The position numbers were made by a program, and so were the translations under genes. The notes below the pieces were generated by a model. That model saw only the letters and a list, made by a program, of their open reading frames with translations. It made no database searches and was not told where the DNA came from. Positions 53,446-64,000 of a stretch of 64,000 bases of DNA are shown in pieces. This DNA is from Epiperipatus broadwayi (taxonomy: Eukaryota; Onychophora; Udeonychophora; Euonychophora; Peripatidae): contig JAQFVV010000003.1 of assembly GCA_028023455.1 (NCBI GenBank), positions 270,001 to 334,000 of the forward strand, given 5' to 3'. The stretch's first letter is position 1, and each line of letters starts with the position of its first letter.

Positions 53446-53908
53446 TAAATAGTATAAATTCACCACCACAAAATCTAATTCGCAGCAATCAAATGCAGGG
53501 TTGGCTATGGACAAATGAGACTGATGGATACAATTAAATCATTAACTTAAGCTATTAATAATTATTTGTTCTAATTGTTTAACACTTGAACGATTTATAT
53601 ATTGCATTTAAAATGTTACATTTAAAACTAATATTATATCTTCCATTATTATTATTATTTATAATTTTTTTTAAAAAAAACCTGAAATTCACAAAAAATA
53701 TTTATATCAATTAAATTAAGTGTTCATATATATATAACTTATTAAAGACAATGTTATTAAAACATCGCGCAAGAATATAAAATAGAAGTAATAGTTTAGC
53801 TTTGGACTTTGTTTTAATGTTAAGCTTTTAAGCTGAATAGGCTTCTAATTGTTGTTAGATTCTTATTTCTTTTTTTATGTATTGACTGGTTAGTTATATA
53901 AGGTTGTT

Positions 53909-54839
53909 TCACTTCTTTATGCCATATCTACTCAGAATAATATTGTTATTAGGAGGTGCTATCTCCTTATTCTTCTTCAGCTTCTTTCTTTGCTTCTGTT
54001 CTTCCAAATTTTTTGTTATTTGTATGAGATCTCCCGTCATATCAGCTTTAAATGTTATACTTTGTGTATCCAAGTTGTCTTGTATTATTTGATTAGAAAG
54101 TTTTAATATAACTTCAATTTCTGTCTTCTGATAATCTATTTGATGTAGCATCATTTGCTCTAATTGTATACTTTTGATTTCTTGAGATTTATTCATTTTA
54201 CTTTCCAATTCTCATACTTTGGTTGTCAATGTGTGTTATATTTGTGTGAATCTTTTGCCTGACTCATATTTATTTATTTTTTAATTTTGTTCTGAATCTG
54301 TTTTTTTTTTTTAAATTTATATAAACAAAGTTTTCTTTCATACTTTGCTTTATTTGCTCATCTATCCATCTTTTTTATGTGATTTTCTTCCCTTTGTCCT
54401 AATTTTTCTACAGTTTGGTCAAAATGGTTTTTCATCATTAATTCCATCTGTTTTTTTATTATTATTTTTTTAGCCATTTTTGCATATATAAATTCTTTTT
54501 TTTGATTACATTCTATTTCTAAATGCATCTGTTTTAGATTATGTTCCATCTTTAAATCCCTCTGTTTTTGATGATCTTCCATCCATTTTTGCATCTCCAA
54601 ATTCTTGTTTTTGATTATTTCATCTGCATCATATCAAATTGCAATGATGTTGCAGTACACCCAGAAATTTTTATCTCTTCATTAATGCACTTATGCTCTA
54701 TTTGTTTAGATATATCATTATCCAGATAAACATTATCCAAATCAGAAGTTTCTAAACTATCTTCTTCACAGCTTATTTCTGAATTGACTGTTACAATCAT
54801 TTTCTGCTGCTTCTCATTGTTTTCCTTTTCATTTTGCAT
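53909..54839 (-). pseudogene. Charged coiled-coil relic, possibly gag-like
   Basis: Three minus-strand frames follow one another: 54839-54615, 54600-54358 and 54208-53909. The first and second join if one base is shifted near 54615. Together they give some 300 residues, rich in K, E, Q and M, with heptad-like stretches (MEMQKWMEDHQKQRDLKMEH near the start of part two). Such proteins occur as gag N-terminal regions of LTR retroelements, but no zinc knuckle or protease is visible. Host coiled-coil origin is equally possible. The first ATG (54839) opens the series. Function is unknown. Confidence 0.4.
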
Positions 54840-55949
54840 TTTATTTATTTTTCAAAATTTTATGTAATATTTACAATGTAATTATAATTGGATTCACCAT
54901 TAACTGCACTATATCATGACCTAAAACCTTTTGGAATTTGACATGCAATTGAAGACCCTCTTCTCAGCACAACTTGTTTTATTTTTTATTGTTTTTATAA
55001 TATATTTTTTATTGTTTTTATAATATAATTACAATTTACAGAGCAAAAAAACAATTGTTTGATCATCCATGCTATTCCTTCAACTCAGGCAAATTGGAGC
55101 TTGTAACAACTGAAAAATGATGCCTTCACACTGGGAAAGCAAAAATTTATGAATAGAAACATCACTATGTAATAGTCAGACTAAGCATGCTTCAATGATT
55201 TAAATTTTTTTAAAACTGACAAAATATCATCTGGTTAATATAAGTTAAAAGCAATTTTTTACAATGTTAATATAACATACATATATAATACACAGTGAAT
55301 CTTTTTTATCTTTTGACTTCATCTGCATTAACATTCAACTATTTATTTCTCTCTTTTTTAAAAACTTTTGCTTACTATTTTAAACAATTCATAAAATAGT
55401 ATATAGCATATTAGTATTAAATGCAATTTAAAATAGGATAAAATATAAATAGTCCCTTTTAAATATAAAATTTACAAAGTGAGATAACTGTAGTATGTTT
55501 CTTCCTGGTAGCAAATATTAAACAATTTATATGTGTCCATAATATACTTTAGCAATCTCCAGCTTTGCAATTTGAAATAAGCATTGTTTCTTCATTTTTA
55601 AGCAGATTTATTAAAAGTAGAATGTCAAGTTTTTTAGGTGTTCAGGTTAGATTAGAAGATGGTATTTTTGCTCCTTTTACTCACTAAGCATACTGGAGGT
55701 CTGATATTCTAATAAAGTGAGAATACAGAATGAATGCGATAAGAAATTTTTTTAATATGTTTTACTTTTTCCTGTTGTTAATGGCCCGTCACCATTTTTA
55801 TTTATTTTTTTGATAGACTACTTTGCATAATACTTTAATTGCCTGAATTTCATTTTTTTTAGCTTTACATTTTTTTAAAAATATCTTAACCATATGAGAA
55901 AGCACATAGCTGAGACTGAAATGAATAATACATTATTGTGATTTGGATA
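54840..55949. other. Non-coding, nothing recognised
   Basis: AT-rich sequence with no supported gene. The minus strand just upstream of the coiled-coil relic has a TGGTGAATCC block near 54890-54900 that could be a primer-binding site, but this is weak. Confidence 0.35.
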
Positions 55950-56125
55950 AACTCACGAGGGCTCGTTCAGCACAAAATGTCATCTTGGAAACTTTACATC
56001 ATTTTCACATGTCCTTGGTCATATGTTTATGTTTACATCCTTCTAAAAGCATATAGAAACTAGTCCCTACCTTATGTGAGAGGAGTGTGGTAAAAATTAT
56101 ACTATAGAAATATTTATTAAGTGGA
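55950..56125 (-). repeat. Dispersed repeat, inverted copy
   Basis: The complement matches the copies at 51945-52450, including 'cacttaataaatatttct', 'gatgtaaacataaac', 'acatgtgaaaa' and 'ttttgtgctgaac'. Confidence 0.6.
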
Positions 56126-56608
56126 TAATCCATAGCCTAATGAAAATTAATAAAAATAATTAATGCAGCTTTCCACTGATGTTTCTTGTTTTTTTTTGTT
56201 TGTTTAAATTACAAATTAAAGCAAAAAATATTATTAAATAGTTTTAGTGTAATGCAATTGAGTTGACTAATTGTATTTCAAATAAATAAGCATTTTCATT
56301 AACATATTAAAAACTGTCTGATTTAAATAGAGTATTATTTTACAAATTGTCTTTTCTTTCTTTTAAGTAAAACGATTGTTTACATTTATTTTAACTGAAT
56401 CTATAACGAGTTATCCGATTATTTAATTAAACATTAACCAGAGTAGCTAAATGCCTTGGGCAAAGAATCAAAGCAATAATAAACAGAGAGATATAATAGA
56501 TGAAATTATTAAATATATAAAAATATTAAACATATAAGGAAAGCATATGCATTCAAAAAAAATAAAAGACAATCTTTTTCCAAAAAAATTATATACCTAT
56601 TAAAAAAT
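56126..56608. other. Non-coding, nothing recognised
   Basis: AT-rich sequence, no supported features. Confidence 0.45.
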
Positions 56609-57210
56609 TAATAATAGTAATAATAAAAAGTCAGATGTCACATGACTTATATATAGCTTGTACTTACAAATATGTAAAATTAAGAGCATGCTAATGAGCT
56701 CTAAACAAGCTTTTTATTTATTTATGATAAATGCTACTACAAGAGAAGGCATTCAAATCATTTTTATCTTGGATTGTCCCCATCCGAAGACCGGTTTCGA
56801 CCTATGGGTCTCTTCAGTGAGGAGTTGGGACATTAGATTCAAAAAACCAACTCAAGCAAAGCATTTATCTAAAAGTTAATTGTTAGAAAAAGACCTGAAA
56901 CTTTTAGACATCTACATGTCTTTAAAGTCAGCTTTCCAACTGAAAGAATCATATGGGCCTGAACTTCATTCAGACACTCCATATATTAGTAGGCTTAGCC
57001 ATTTAATTTATCCAAATCCCCAACTGCAAAATAATAGTAGTAATAATAAAAAGTCAGATGTCACATGATTTATATATAGCTTGTACTTACAAATATGTAA
57101 AATTAAGAGCATGCTAATGAGCTCTAAACAAGATTTTTTATTTATTTATGATAAATGCTACTACAAGAGAAGGCATTCAAATCATTTTTATCTTGGATTG
57201 TATATTTTTC
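56609..57210. repeat. Family 2 partial tandem dimer, period ~420 bp
   Basis: Two near-identical ~155-bp blocks (56629-56780 and 57049-57200) flank a ~268-bp interior. The blocks share AGTCAGATGTCACATGA, 'agagcatgctaatgagctctaaacaag' and 'ctactacaagagaaggcattc'. The interior holds a hammerhead core on the minus strand and a 'catatgggcctgaacttcattcag' block shared with 44075-44100. The layout of terminal direct repeats around a ribozyme resembles retrozymes and Penelope-type ends. The short plus-strand frames in it are not protein-like. Confidence 0.8.
56783..56826 (-). ncRNA. Hammerhead-like core with perfect stem II, family 2
   Basis: Minus strand: TCCTCA, CTGAAGA (complement of 56811-56817, N7 = A), stem II GACC-CATA-GGTC, GAAA (56795-56798), zero-loop stem III ACC/GGT, cleavage C, then TTCGGA pairing with TCCTCA at four of six. 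Core and stem II are intact; stem I is weakened. Confidence 0.65.
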
Positions 57211-59295
57211 TTATTCCTAATATGGAATTTAAGCTCTGATATATATATCTATATGTAAAAGATAATGGTTACTATGATCACTAATGATGAAATGCTATTG
57301 CTTGCCCTTAATTTCTGTTCACATAAGCTCCTAAGCTTGTTTTACAGCAAATATATAATTCACATATATTTATATAATTGATAAATTATTACTAAACAAA
57401 ACAAACAAGGTTAATAGCAATAAACAAAACCAAAAGTACACATATTATGAAAATCTCAATTTTAATTTATCTTTCAACATTTATATATATATATACCCAT
57501 GTATAGTTTACGTTAATATCGTTTTTTAATATTATTTTTAGGATTATCCTTATGTTTAGTTAATTGTTTTGTTATAATAATTCCAACATATTTGAATGGA
57601 TTTAACATACCATTTTCTGATAAGGGTTCACAAACTGTTACCATATATATAAATTTAGACAAAAATGAATTTTTTTTCTATACCTAATAGAAAGATAAAC
57701 ATATTTGCTTACTATGTAAATTTACGTAAAGGAATATTTTTTACAGATATCTGACTTATTATCAATTTGGTTGATTAATTATTGGAAGGCAAATAAGTAT
57801 CTTAGAGTATAAAATAAGGGAAATGACAAAACAATTCTCACTAATAGGAGTAAACTAGTCTAAGAAATAAGATCTCTCTCATTTGTCTTTTGGAAATTGA
57901 AGGAAAAAAATTACAATTTTTGGCCATATATGTACAATAAGTGATACCCAGCAATAAAAACGCTAACATTAGATATCACACAATGCAAAATTAAAAGTAA
58001 AAGATCTCATAAAATCTTGTAAGATGATTTTAAAAATTAGTTTAAGGCTAATCTGATTTTTTTTTATACAAAACTGGAAAGAATAATGGATCTCATGGAC
58101 CCTGATAAGGATGAAAATTGTTCCTCTGGGAAGAAATGATAAAAAGCTCTTGCTATTACACTGGGATATTTAAGACTGTTTTACTGTTACCCATATGCAC
58201 ACAAATTACTTGGCTGTGTTATAATTACTTTTAAAAATAAAGTATATTAATCCACTACAAAATTATTGAACTCTCTGGGTTTTTTTTTATTTCAACATTT
58301 TAGATCTGTATTATAATTCTAACACACCTGAAAAACAAAAGTTGATTATAAAATTCATGTATCGTAAAGAGGATTGTCTATGTTTCTGATGTGGTAGAAG
58401 GGTGTGAAATAGTGAAATTGAAAAAAGAGAGACATTGATAAAAGTGAAGAATTTTGACAATATATAATTACAGTGCAATTATCATTCACCTTTCACAAAG
58501 TGTTAAAAATATATAGAAATCTATTACCACATCATATAAGATTGATATATTGAAATGAATTGATTTGTTGACATAAATATGGAGATTCAGATTTTTGACA
58601 TCTGTAGAACACTTGAATAGGAGAGGTTTTCATGAGATGCATATATGATGAAACAGAAGTCTGGAATTTTTGTATCAGTTGATTGTCATGATATGTTGGA
58701 GTTGAGATGAGAGAGACACTAATAAAATCCAAAAAGTTAAAATTTATATATATATAATCATTACAAATCAGTCCACATGGACAATCCCAATATCAATAAC
58801 AATCAGTAATTTTAACTGTTGTCAAGGTTACCTCCTTTTAACCATAAAGGGGAATATATATATATTGTACCAATATTGATATTGGCACATGATAATTTAT
58901 CTAAAAAAAAATTATTAAAATAATTAATCTTTCGTAAAAGAAAACGTATTTAAAAGTTTAATAGTTTTCTATCATTAGTTTTTGAAATAAAAGTTAGAAA
59001 ATAATTGATTAAAAGGGGGGAGGGGGAGTTTTAGTTAGAAAAGTTAAGCCAAGGGTTTTATAAAAGGAAGTAGAGTTTATTATTATTAGTTGGAATATAA
59101 TTCAAAGTTTAAAAAATACAAATCTCTTTTCACTCGAATTAAAGAAAAAAGTAATCTTAAAACTAGTTATATATGTGCGTATATATGTGCGATTGTAAAT
59201 AAAAATAAATGTATGCGTATTAAATAAATATTAAAAAATAAATGGAGATTATCATTAAAAAACATAGCAATGGCTATTAATTAAAAATATAAAAC
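57211..59295. other. Non-coding, nothing recognised
   Basis: AT-rich sequence with a G-run (59014-59027). No supported gene. Confidence 0.45.
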
Positions 59296-59303
59296 AACAT
59301 GTA

Positions 59304-59419
59304 TGCATGGCTATTACCAACTAAATGATCTTCCAAAACACGTTGTCAAAGGATTATCACAGGAATTTCGACAACAGATATTGCCGGAGGATATTACAAG
59401 GACAACATGTCACAGGTAT
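59304..59419 (+). other. Short protein-like open stretch
   Basis: From ATG near 59303 the plus strand reads about 38 codons with balanced composition (YYQLNDLPKHVVKGLSQEF) before TAG. ACAG/GTATAA at 59412-59421 could be a splice donor. No family is recognised and no acceptor is clear. It may be a decayed exon. Confidence 0.2.
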
Positions 59420-59462
59420 AAATAGACCTTTTTTTATCAGACAATTAATTGAGTCAGTTAAG

Positions 59463-59756
59463 TCAAGGGAGAAAAAGCAGTTGAGTTAATTGTATCCAAA
59501 AACAAAATGCAGTGCTGAGCAGCTTTTGGGAACACACATTTCTCCACAGTCGGAAGTCCGATGAAAACAGCAAGATCTGCCCATGAAATAATGTCAGCGT
59601 AACAACTTGGAAATCTCCATCAATATCTAATTGTCTCCAATAGTAATAATCATGAATAATAAGGAAACTCATCAAGGAAAGTCCCAGCCAGCTGGAAATA
59701 TTCTCACCTAAAGCAGTAACCAAAGAAAACGAAGTTCTAGGTCTACATTCAAAATC
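59463..59756 (-). CDS. Probable last exon of an ASC/degenerin-type sodium channel
   Basis: On the minus strand a splice acceptor (TTATTATCTAG, 59757-59767) opens a 97-codon frame to a stop at 59463. It starts DFECRPRTSFSLV, then ENISSWLGLSLMSFLII, which resembles the second membrane segment of ENaC/degenerin/FaNaC channels. There a Gly/Ser-x-Ser filter (here GLS) sits in a 'GLWLGxS' context. A cysteine before it and a tail after it also fit. These channels are trimeric, with two membrane segments per subunit. No upstream exon was found within the window, so it may be an exon of a long gene, an isolated duplicate or a pseudogene. The residue at the usual GG pair is EN, which is unusual. Confidence 0.4.
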   Translation of the reverse strand, partial: DFECRPRTSFSLVTALGENISSWLGLSLMSFLIIHDYYYWRQLDIDGDFQVVTLTLFHGQILLFSSDFRLWRNVCSQKLLSTAFCFWIQLTQLLFLP

Positions 59757-59767
59757 CTAGATAATAA

Positions 59768-62200
59768 TATTTCATATTCTTATTTCTATAATAGCCATTG
59801 TATCACATTAATTTGTAAAGCCTCCAGAGACAAGTAATTTGAACTCTATAAGCATGCATAAAATGAACTATTGATGTGTGTGTGTTTGTGAATGCTATAT
59901 GATTTTATAAACATCAAACATTATTTATGCTTTCTCCTAAAATATATTATAGTGTGTAAATTTAAAATGTGTGTTATATTAGTTAAAAAATTATAAAGAT
60001 GTTTAAATTTAGTAAATTAATGTTAGTTAATAAATTGTCTTAAAACTTAAACTCTATTTGTCAGTCAATTCTTTTTATCAACTCTTTTACCAATCTCTCT
60101 TACAATTCTTTTCACCACTAATTATGTATAATCTGTTAGTGATTACAAGTAACTGAGCTAGTCTATGGGTAAAACTTAGGCATTGAGTTAGTGGCCATTG
60201 TTCAAAGTGCGTTATTTATTCATTATTGGATAATTAACTGGCATCCATATTTACACGAAACAAAAAAAGTGCTTTGAACTCTGGTGTTGAACTCAACAGT
60301 TGAGAAGAAGTTATGTCCTGGAAATGTAATGCTAGTTATATATTTTATAGCTATAGTTTGGGCATACATACTCTCTGAGTATGTTCTTCTCAGCCTAAAA
60401 GACCAGTGTTTCGATCGACACATATATGAACCCGGTACAATATACATATTGTAATGGTAACTGCCCTTTTAGCAATTGGTAATAATTCAGTTGTCAATAA
60501 AATAATAAAAAATACAATTAAATTTTAATCTAGGGAAATTTAAAGACAACTAATGGGTGACTATGTATATGGTGGAATGACTGTATACATTTTATTTTTA
60601 ATTGATAAGTTGGTATTTGTCACAAGCTATTAAAATGAACATGCATAAAAACAAATTTCTATACATATTCAATTATATTTCCCAATTGTAACCCCACCAC
60701 CTAATAATTTATTATATCAACAAAATAAACAATTAGTTTGGTTTAAATGAAAAATTACAAACAATAAAACTATTAACAATAACTTTAATTAAAAATAATA
60801 ATAATAATGTTAATAGAAAATGTATTTACATATTTACAATTAAGAAAATTATATGGCAGTTATATGTGAGAGAGAAACAATCTTGTAACTTACAATCTCT
60901 TTGATGAGAGCTATAGAGAGTTCATTTGACTTACTTTAATCTCTTTGTGAGTTCACATATGCATTTTGTGTGCGTAAATGTGAGAACATGGCCAATAATC
61001 ATTAAATTTTAATGTCTACTGGCAATATATTTTAGCTTCATTTGGTTTATTCTGAGGCAGTTTTCTTATTAGAGTTTTTATTACAATTTTCTTCTGAGCA
61101 TTTAAAAAAGGCAGATTTACAGATTAATTTATTGAAATACATTTCTATGGAATAATCACTTTAAAAGACCAGTTTCATTTTATAACAAGTAACTGTCAAA
61201 TACTTTTTCAGTATTCAATAAAGATGAATAGATTGGTAGAATCAAGGTTAAACTTTAAAGTATTTCTTTGTATACAGCTCTATATTCAGCTACAATACTG
61301 GATAGGTCAGGGAAAGCACTATGGAGGGTTTTCTACTCCATAAAATGTATGATATAAACTTAAATATTCTTACAAAATTTTATTGACTTCTATCTAGTAC
61401 AAGATATATCAACAAAGTATGTTACAGTCTTCCCATGGATTTTTGGGATGAAGATAATTTTAAAATGCTTCTGTTGGTTTCTACAGCAATACTTTTTGTT
61501 TTTATTTCCCCCCAGACATTTGTGACTGATTTCTATAGTAATGTTTCTTTTATTTAGAATTGTAATATTATTTTTAAATAATGAAACAATAACACATTTT
61601 ATCTTTACATTTATTAACATTTTGAAAACACATATAAAATGTATTCTATGTATATCACCTTTAGTATTTTGTTATACATAATAATGAAAAATATTTACAT
61701 TAAAGCAATGCCTGCAAACTCAGACATGTAGGTTACAATATATATATATATATATATATATTGTACCGAGACAAAGTCAGTACATGTATATACCCACACA
61801 CACAAGCAGTGTAAATACTCTATTTTTTATTTACTTTCAATTTATGATAAAAATAAATGTAGTTTTCTTTCAATGCTTTATAAAATACACTATAAAATAA
61901 AATGTTAATATTTCTGATTAAATAATTTAAGGCTTTCATATAATCTATTATAATAATATTCTCTAAAAAATAAAATATAAAAATATCACTAATATGCCAT
62001 TTTAAATCTCAATAAATGATTTCTACTTGTATATGCCGCGGGGGTAATTAAAAAAGGGTTTATTTTAAATTATAACTATAGCGAAAGTTAAAAGCTTATA
62101 GAGGTGATTTTGAGATTAAATGCTCGACTTTTAAACTAATGTAAGTTAAATTGTTATCTTAAAACACGCACGCATGTATGTATAAAAGGTGAATAAGTAT
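59768..62200. other. Non-coding; (TA)n near 61740
   Basis: AT-rich sequence with a short (TA)n run (61740-61761) and CA runs near 61796. No gene is supported. The minus-strand frame at 60223-60447 is not recognisable. Confidence 0.4.
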
Positions 62201-62349
62201 GAATTTTTTCTAACTGAGATTGCAATGTGAGATTGCATAAACCTAAGATTGCCTCAAGCATATGGATTGAATGAACATTACGTAGGACACGGACCCCAAC
62301 GACAACTCAGAGAATATTGAACTCTGGGTGGAGATTGGATCCTCAGATA

Positions 62350-62820
62350 ATAACCAACCCATATAAATATGAGTCTTAGTCTTTGTCTTTACACCTCGGT
62401 TACAGTTTTTTACATTCTTTGTTTTGTTTTGCTTATGCTTATAGTTTTTTTTAAATTCCTCCGGAAGCTACAACTAGAACTTTCTTTTTTTTGCTATCCG
62501 GTTTATCCAATATGACCACTGTGAAATTAACCTTTAGAGCGTCGATCGTCATGATGGGCTAAGAAACCCCTCAGTGATTGATCGACGCTCCGCCGCCAGA
62601 ACATCTCCACAGCTATGAATGATCAACAACAGTGCCGTCCAAACATCGTACTCCAATCAGTCCAAGGACGTTGTTCCGTTTAACATACAAGAATCGTCCA
62701 AACATACTACGCTGAACTTATATAAAATGAATAACCATTTATTATGGAAACAGTATCCAACAGGTTCGAACCCTCACCAAATTAGAAGCAGCAGAAGACT
62801 ACGCAAAATCCTAGGTAAAC
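62350..62820 (+). promoter_or_regulatory. TATA promoter with a leader and possible first exon
   Basis: A TATA box (CATATAAATA, near 62360-62369) lies in a CG-richer patch. About 170 bp downstream is a perfect 11-bp hairpin, GAGCGTCGATC/GATCGACGCTC (62537-62547, 62580-62590). A reading frame from ATG 62619 continues to a strong splice-donor-like CTAG/GTAAAC (62810-62819), giving about 65 residues with no known domain (ends SSRRLRKIL). Alternatives are an LTR with its leader or a host first exon. GGTTCGAACCC (62763-62773) also matches a Pol III B box. Confidence 0.3.
62537..62590 (+). other. Perfect 11-bp hairpin in a leader
   Basis: Arms GAGCGTCGATC and GATCGACGCTC pair without mismatch around a 32-nt loop containing ATGATGGG and CCCCTCAG, which can form a short inner GGG/CCC stem. 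In an AT-rich region such a GC-rich hairpin is unlikely by chance. Its role is unknown. Confidence 0.6.
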
Positions 62821-63589
62821 ACTTTATTTCTTTTATGCTCCCATTCATTCTTTACGTAGACTTTAAAAGGCAATCTCATAATTAATTAAATTCGCCTTTC
62901 GTAAATCAAATATAAAATGATCCGTAATCCCTCATATTTGAATCTTAATATTTTAATCTCAACTTTCGTAAATAAAAAAATATCAGATGCTATATAGTTC
63001 CTCATATTTAAATCTTAGGACTTTTCCTGTTATGAACTTTGATCATAATTATTATTTTCTTTCGCAACTAAATTATAACACACACCTAATTTCAAATGTA
63101 AAAGAAGGAAATATATTATATCATCCATGTTTATTATGCATAATATGTTCTTTTCTGTGCGAGTGCGAGAATGCGTGTATGTGCGTGCAAATAAAGCTAT
63201 TAATTAATGTTTCATTTTTTTATATTCAATAAATTCTTTTTTTATTTAAACAAGTCGAGCATTCCTCAAATCATTCTCTATAATTAAAATATGTTTTTTT
63301 AAGTATTATAATCAGCATTTATTCATGCGATTAATTATTTTACTTTTAAATTTGTCTTTCTTATTTTTTTTTGTTTTGTTTATTTCTTTAAATTTCATCG
63401 TGCCGTAAGTCACGATGTTTATTTACTATGTAGTTAAGATAGGTTTAAGAGTTGGGAGGGCCTATTATTAATAAGTATAAGTAAATGTCAATAAAGCTAG
63501 TATGAATAATTCTATTGGACTGTATGATAACGGGGGGATGATATTATAAGCTTCTAATTTTTTATATAAGGATGCATAAATCAAACATT
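62821..63589. other. Non-coding, nothing recognised
   Basis: AT-rich sequence with AATAAA signals near 63190 and 63490. No supported gene. Confidence 0.4.
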
Positions 63590-63900
63590 CGTATTAGTTG
63601 CCAAATAACCAATGGCCCGGTCCAATATTTGGACCGATCTGTAAATCAACCAAGCTTCTTCTCCATTGGTTATTATTGTGTCTTTTGCCAGAATGATATT
63701 CTTGAAACAATTTCATCGCGACCCTGAGTGACCCTTATTGGTCCATGCTGGGAGTTTGAGCTTATGGGCGGGGATTAGACTTCGAAATCGTTTTGATATG
63801 ACGTAAGGTGATGCGAGAAATTAAATTGTAAATTAAATCATCGTATCTGGCGCCCCCTTGTGTTGATAATGAACAACTATCGATATAGGAAAATAAATAA
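63590..63900. promoter_or_regulatory. Promoter-like patch with CCAAT, GC box and CRE-like sites
   Basis: Two CCAAT boxes (63609-63613, 63622-63626) and two inverted ones (63665-63669, 63737-63741) precede a GC box GGGCGGGG (63766-63773). A CRE-like TGACGTAA (63799-63806) follows. A CTCF-like motif lies at 63850-63863 on the minus strand (12 of 14 core positions). A 7-bp inverted repeat, GGTCCAA/TTGGACC, spans 63620-63636. This density fits a housekeeping-type promoter whose gene lies beyond the window, or an LTR: TGGCGCCC at 63849 could be a primer-binding site. The motifs are seen; the role is inferred. Confidence 0.4.
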
Positions 63901-64000
63901 AGCTTTACGCTATATCATGTTTGTTTCGGAGCTCTCAATCCCTATATGAACGGTTGAATAAGGGACCGGTCACAATATATATATATATATTCAAATTTAT
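63901..64000. other. Window end, short (TA)n
   Basis: An AATAAA signal near 63895, then a short TA run (63975-63991). Nothing else is recognised. Confidence 0.5.

Noticed and set aside
62537-62590. SECIS element (ATGA ... AAA ... TGAT inside a hairpin)
   Set aside because: The order of motifs fits loosely, but the inner helix is only three or four pairs, too short for a SECIS, and no selenoprotein frame is present.
62537-62590. Hammerhead ribozyme in the GC hairpin
   Set aside because: ATGATGG is not CTGANGA, and the GAAA is not positioned after a closable stem II.

Overview
This is an AT-rich, gene-poor stretch of an animal nuclear genome, dominated by repeats. It has long ATT/TAA and TA microsatellites, LINEs, hAT transposon relics, tRNA-like SINE heads and short repeats with hammerhead-ribozyme-like cores. 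No bacterial-type gene, operon, CRISPR array or intact host gene is visible. The repeat mix suits an invertebrate, possibly a mollusc such as a cephalopod, but the species is an inference that cannot be settled here.

Layout. 1-5670: mostly non-coding, with a promoter-like patch holding an RFX-type X-box (702-715) and one decayed hammerhead-type repeat. 5673-16901: two full-length non-LTR retrotransposons, LINE-A and LINE-B, head to tail on the minus strand and separated and flanked by (TTA)n tracts. LINE-B keeps an intact 1077-residue endonuclease/reverse transcriptase. 16902-21600: non-coding. 21602-27141: two decayed ZBED5-like hAT transposons, tail to tail, separated only by an 8-bp target-site-like sequence. 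29774-30672: a direct-plus-inverted complex of a ~347-bp repeat. 30893-34285: LINE-D (a short element with a LINE-like 3' end) and LINE-C (5' truncated) on the plus strand, again flanked by (TAA)n. 34286-43130: non-coding, with a SINE head, a hairpin element and a possible RTE-type relic. 43137-44770: nested palindromic repeats with several hammerhead-like cores. 44771-57210: non-coding with a tRNA-like SINE, a 104-bp repeat in three copies with hammerhead cores (50872-51190), a coiled-coil gag-like relic (53909-54839) and more hammerhead-family repeats. 57211-64000: a probable last exon of an ASC/degenerin-type channel (59463-59756, minus) and two promoter-like patches near the right edge.

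Two points deserve most attention. First, every one of the four LINE-type units lies inside a (TAA)n tract, bounded by it on both sides and in the same orientation relative to the repeat, including the 5'-truncated copy. This suggests a LINE lineage that targets TAA microsatellites, and one ORF1 protein carries an AT-hook. Second, at least three unrelated-looking short repeat families contain hammerhead cores (CTGANGA, stem II, GAAAC, very short stem III). They occur in partial tandem dimers or inverted pairs, as known for Penelope-like elements and retrozymes.
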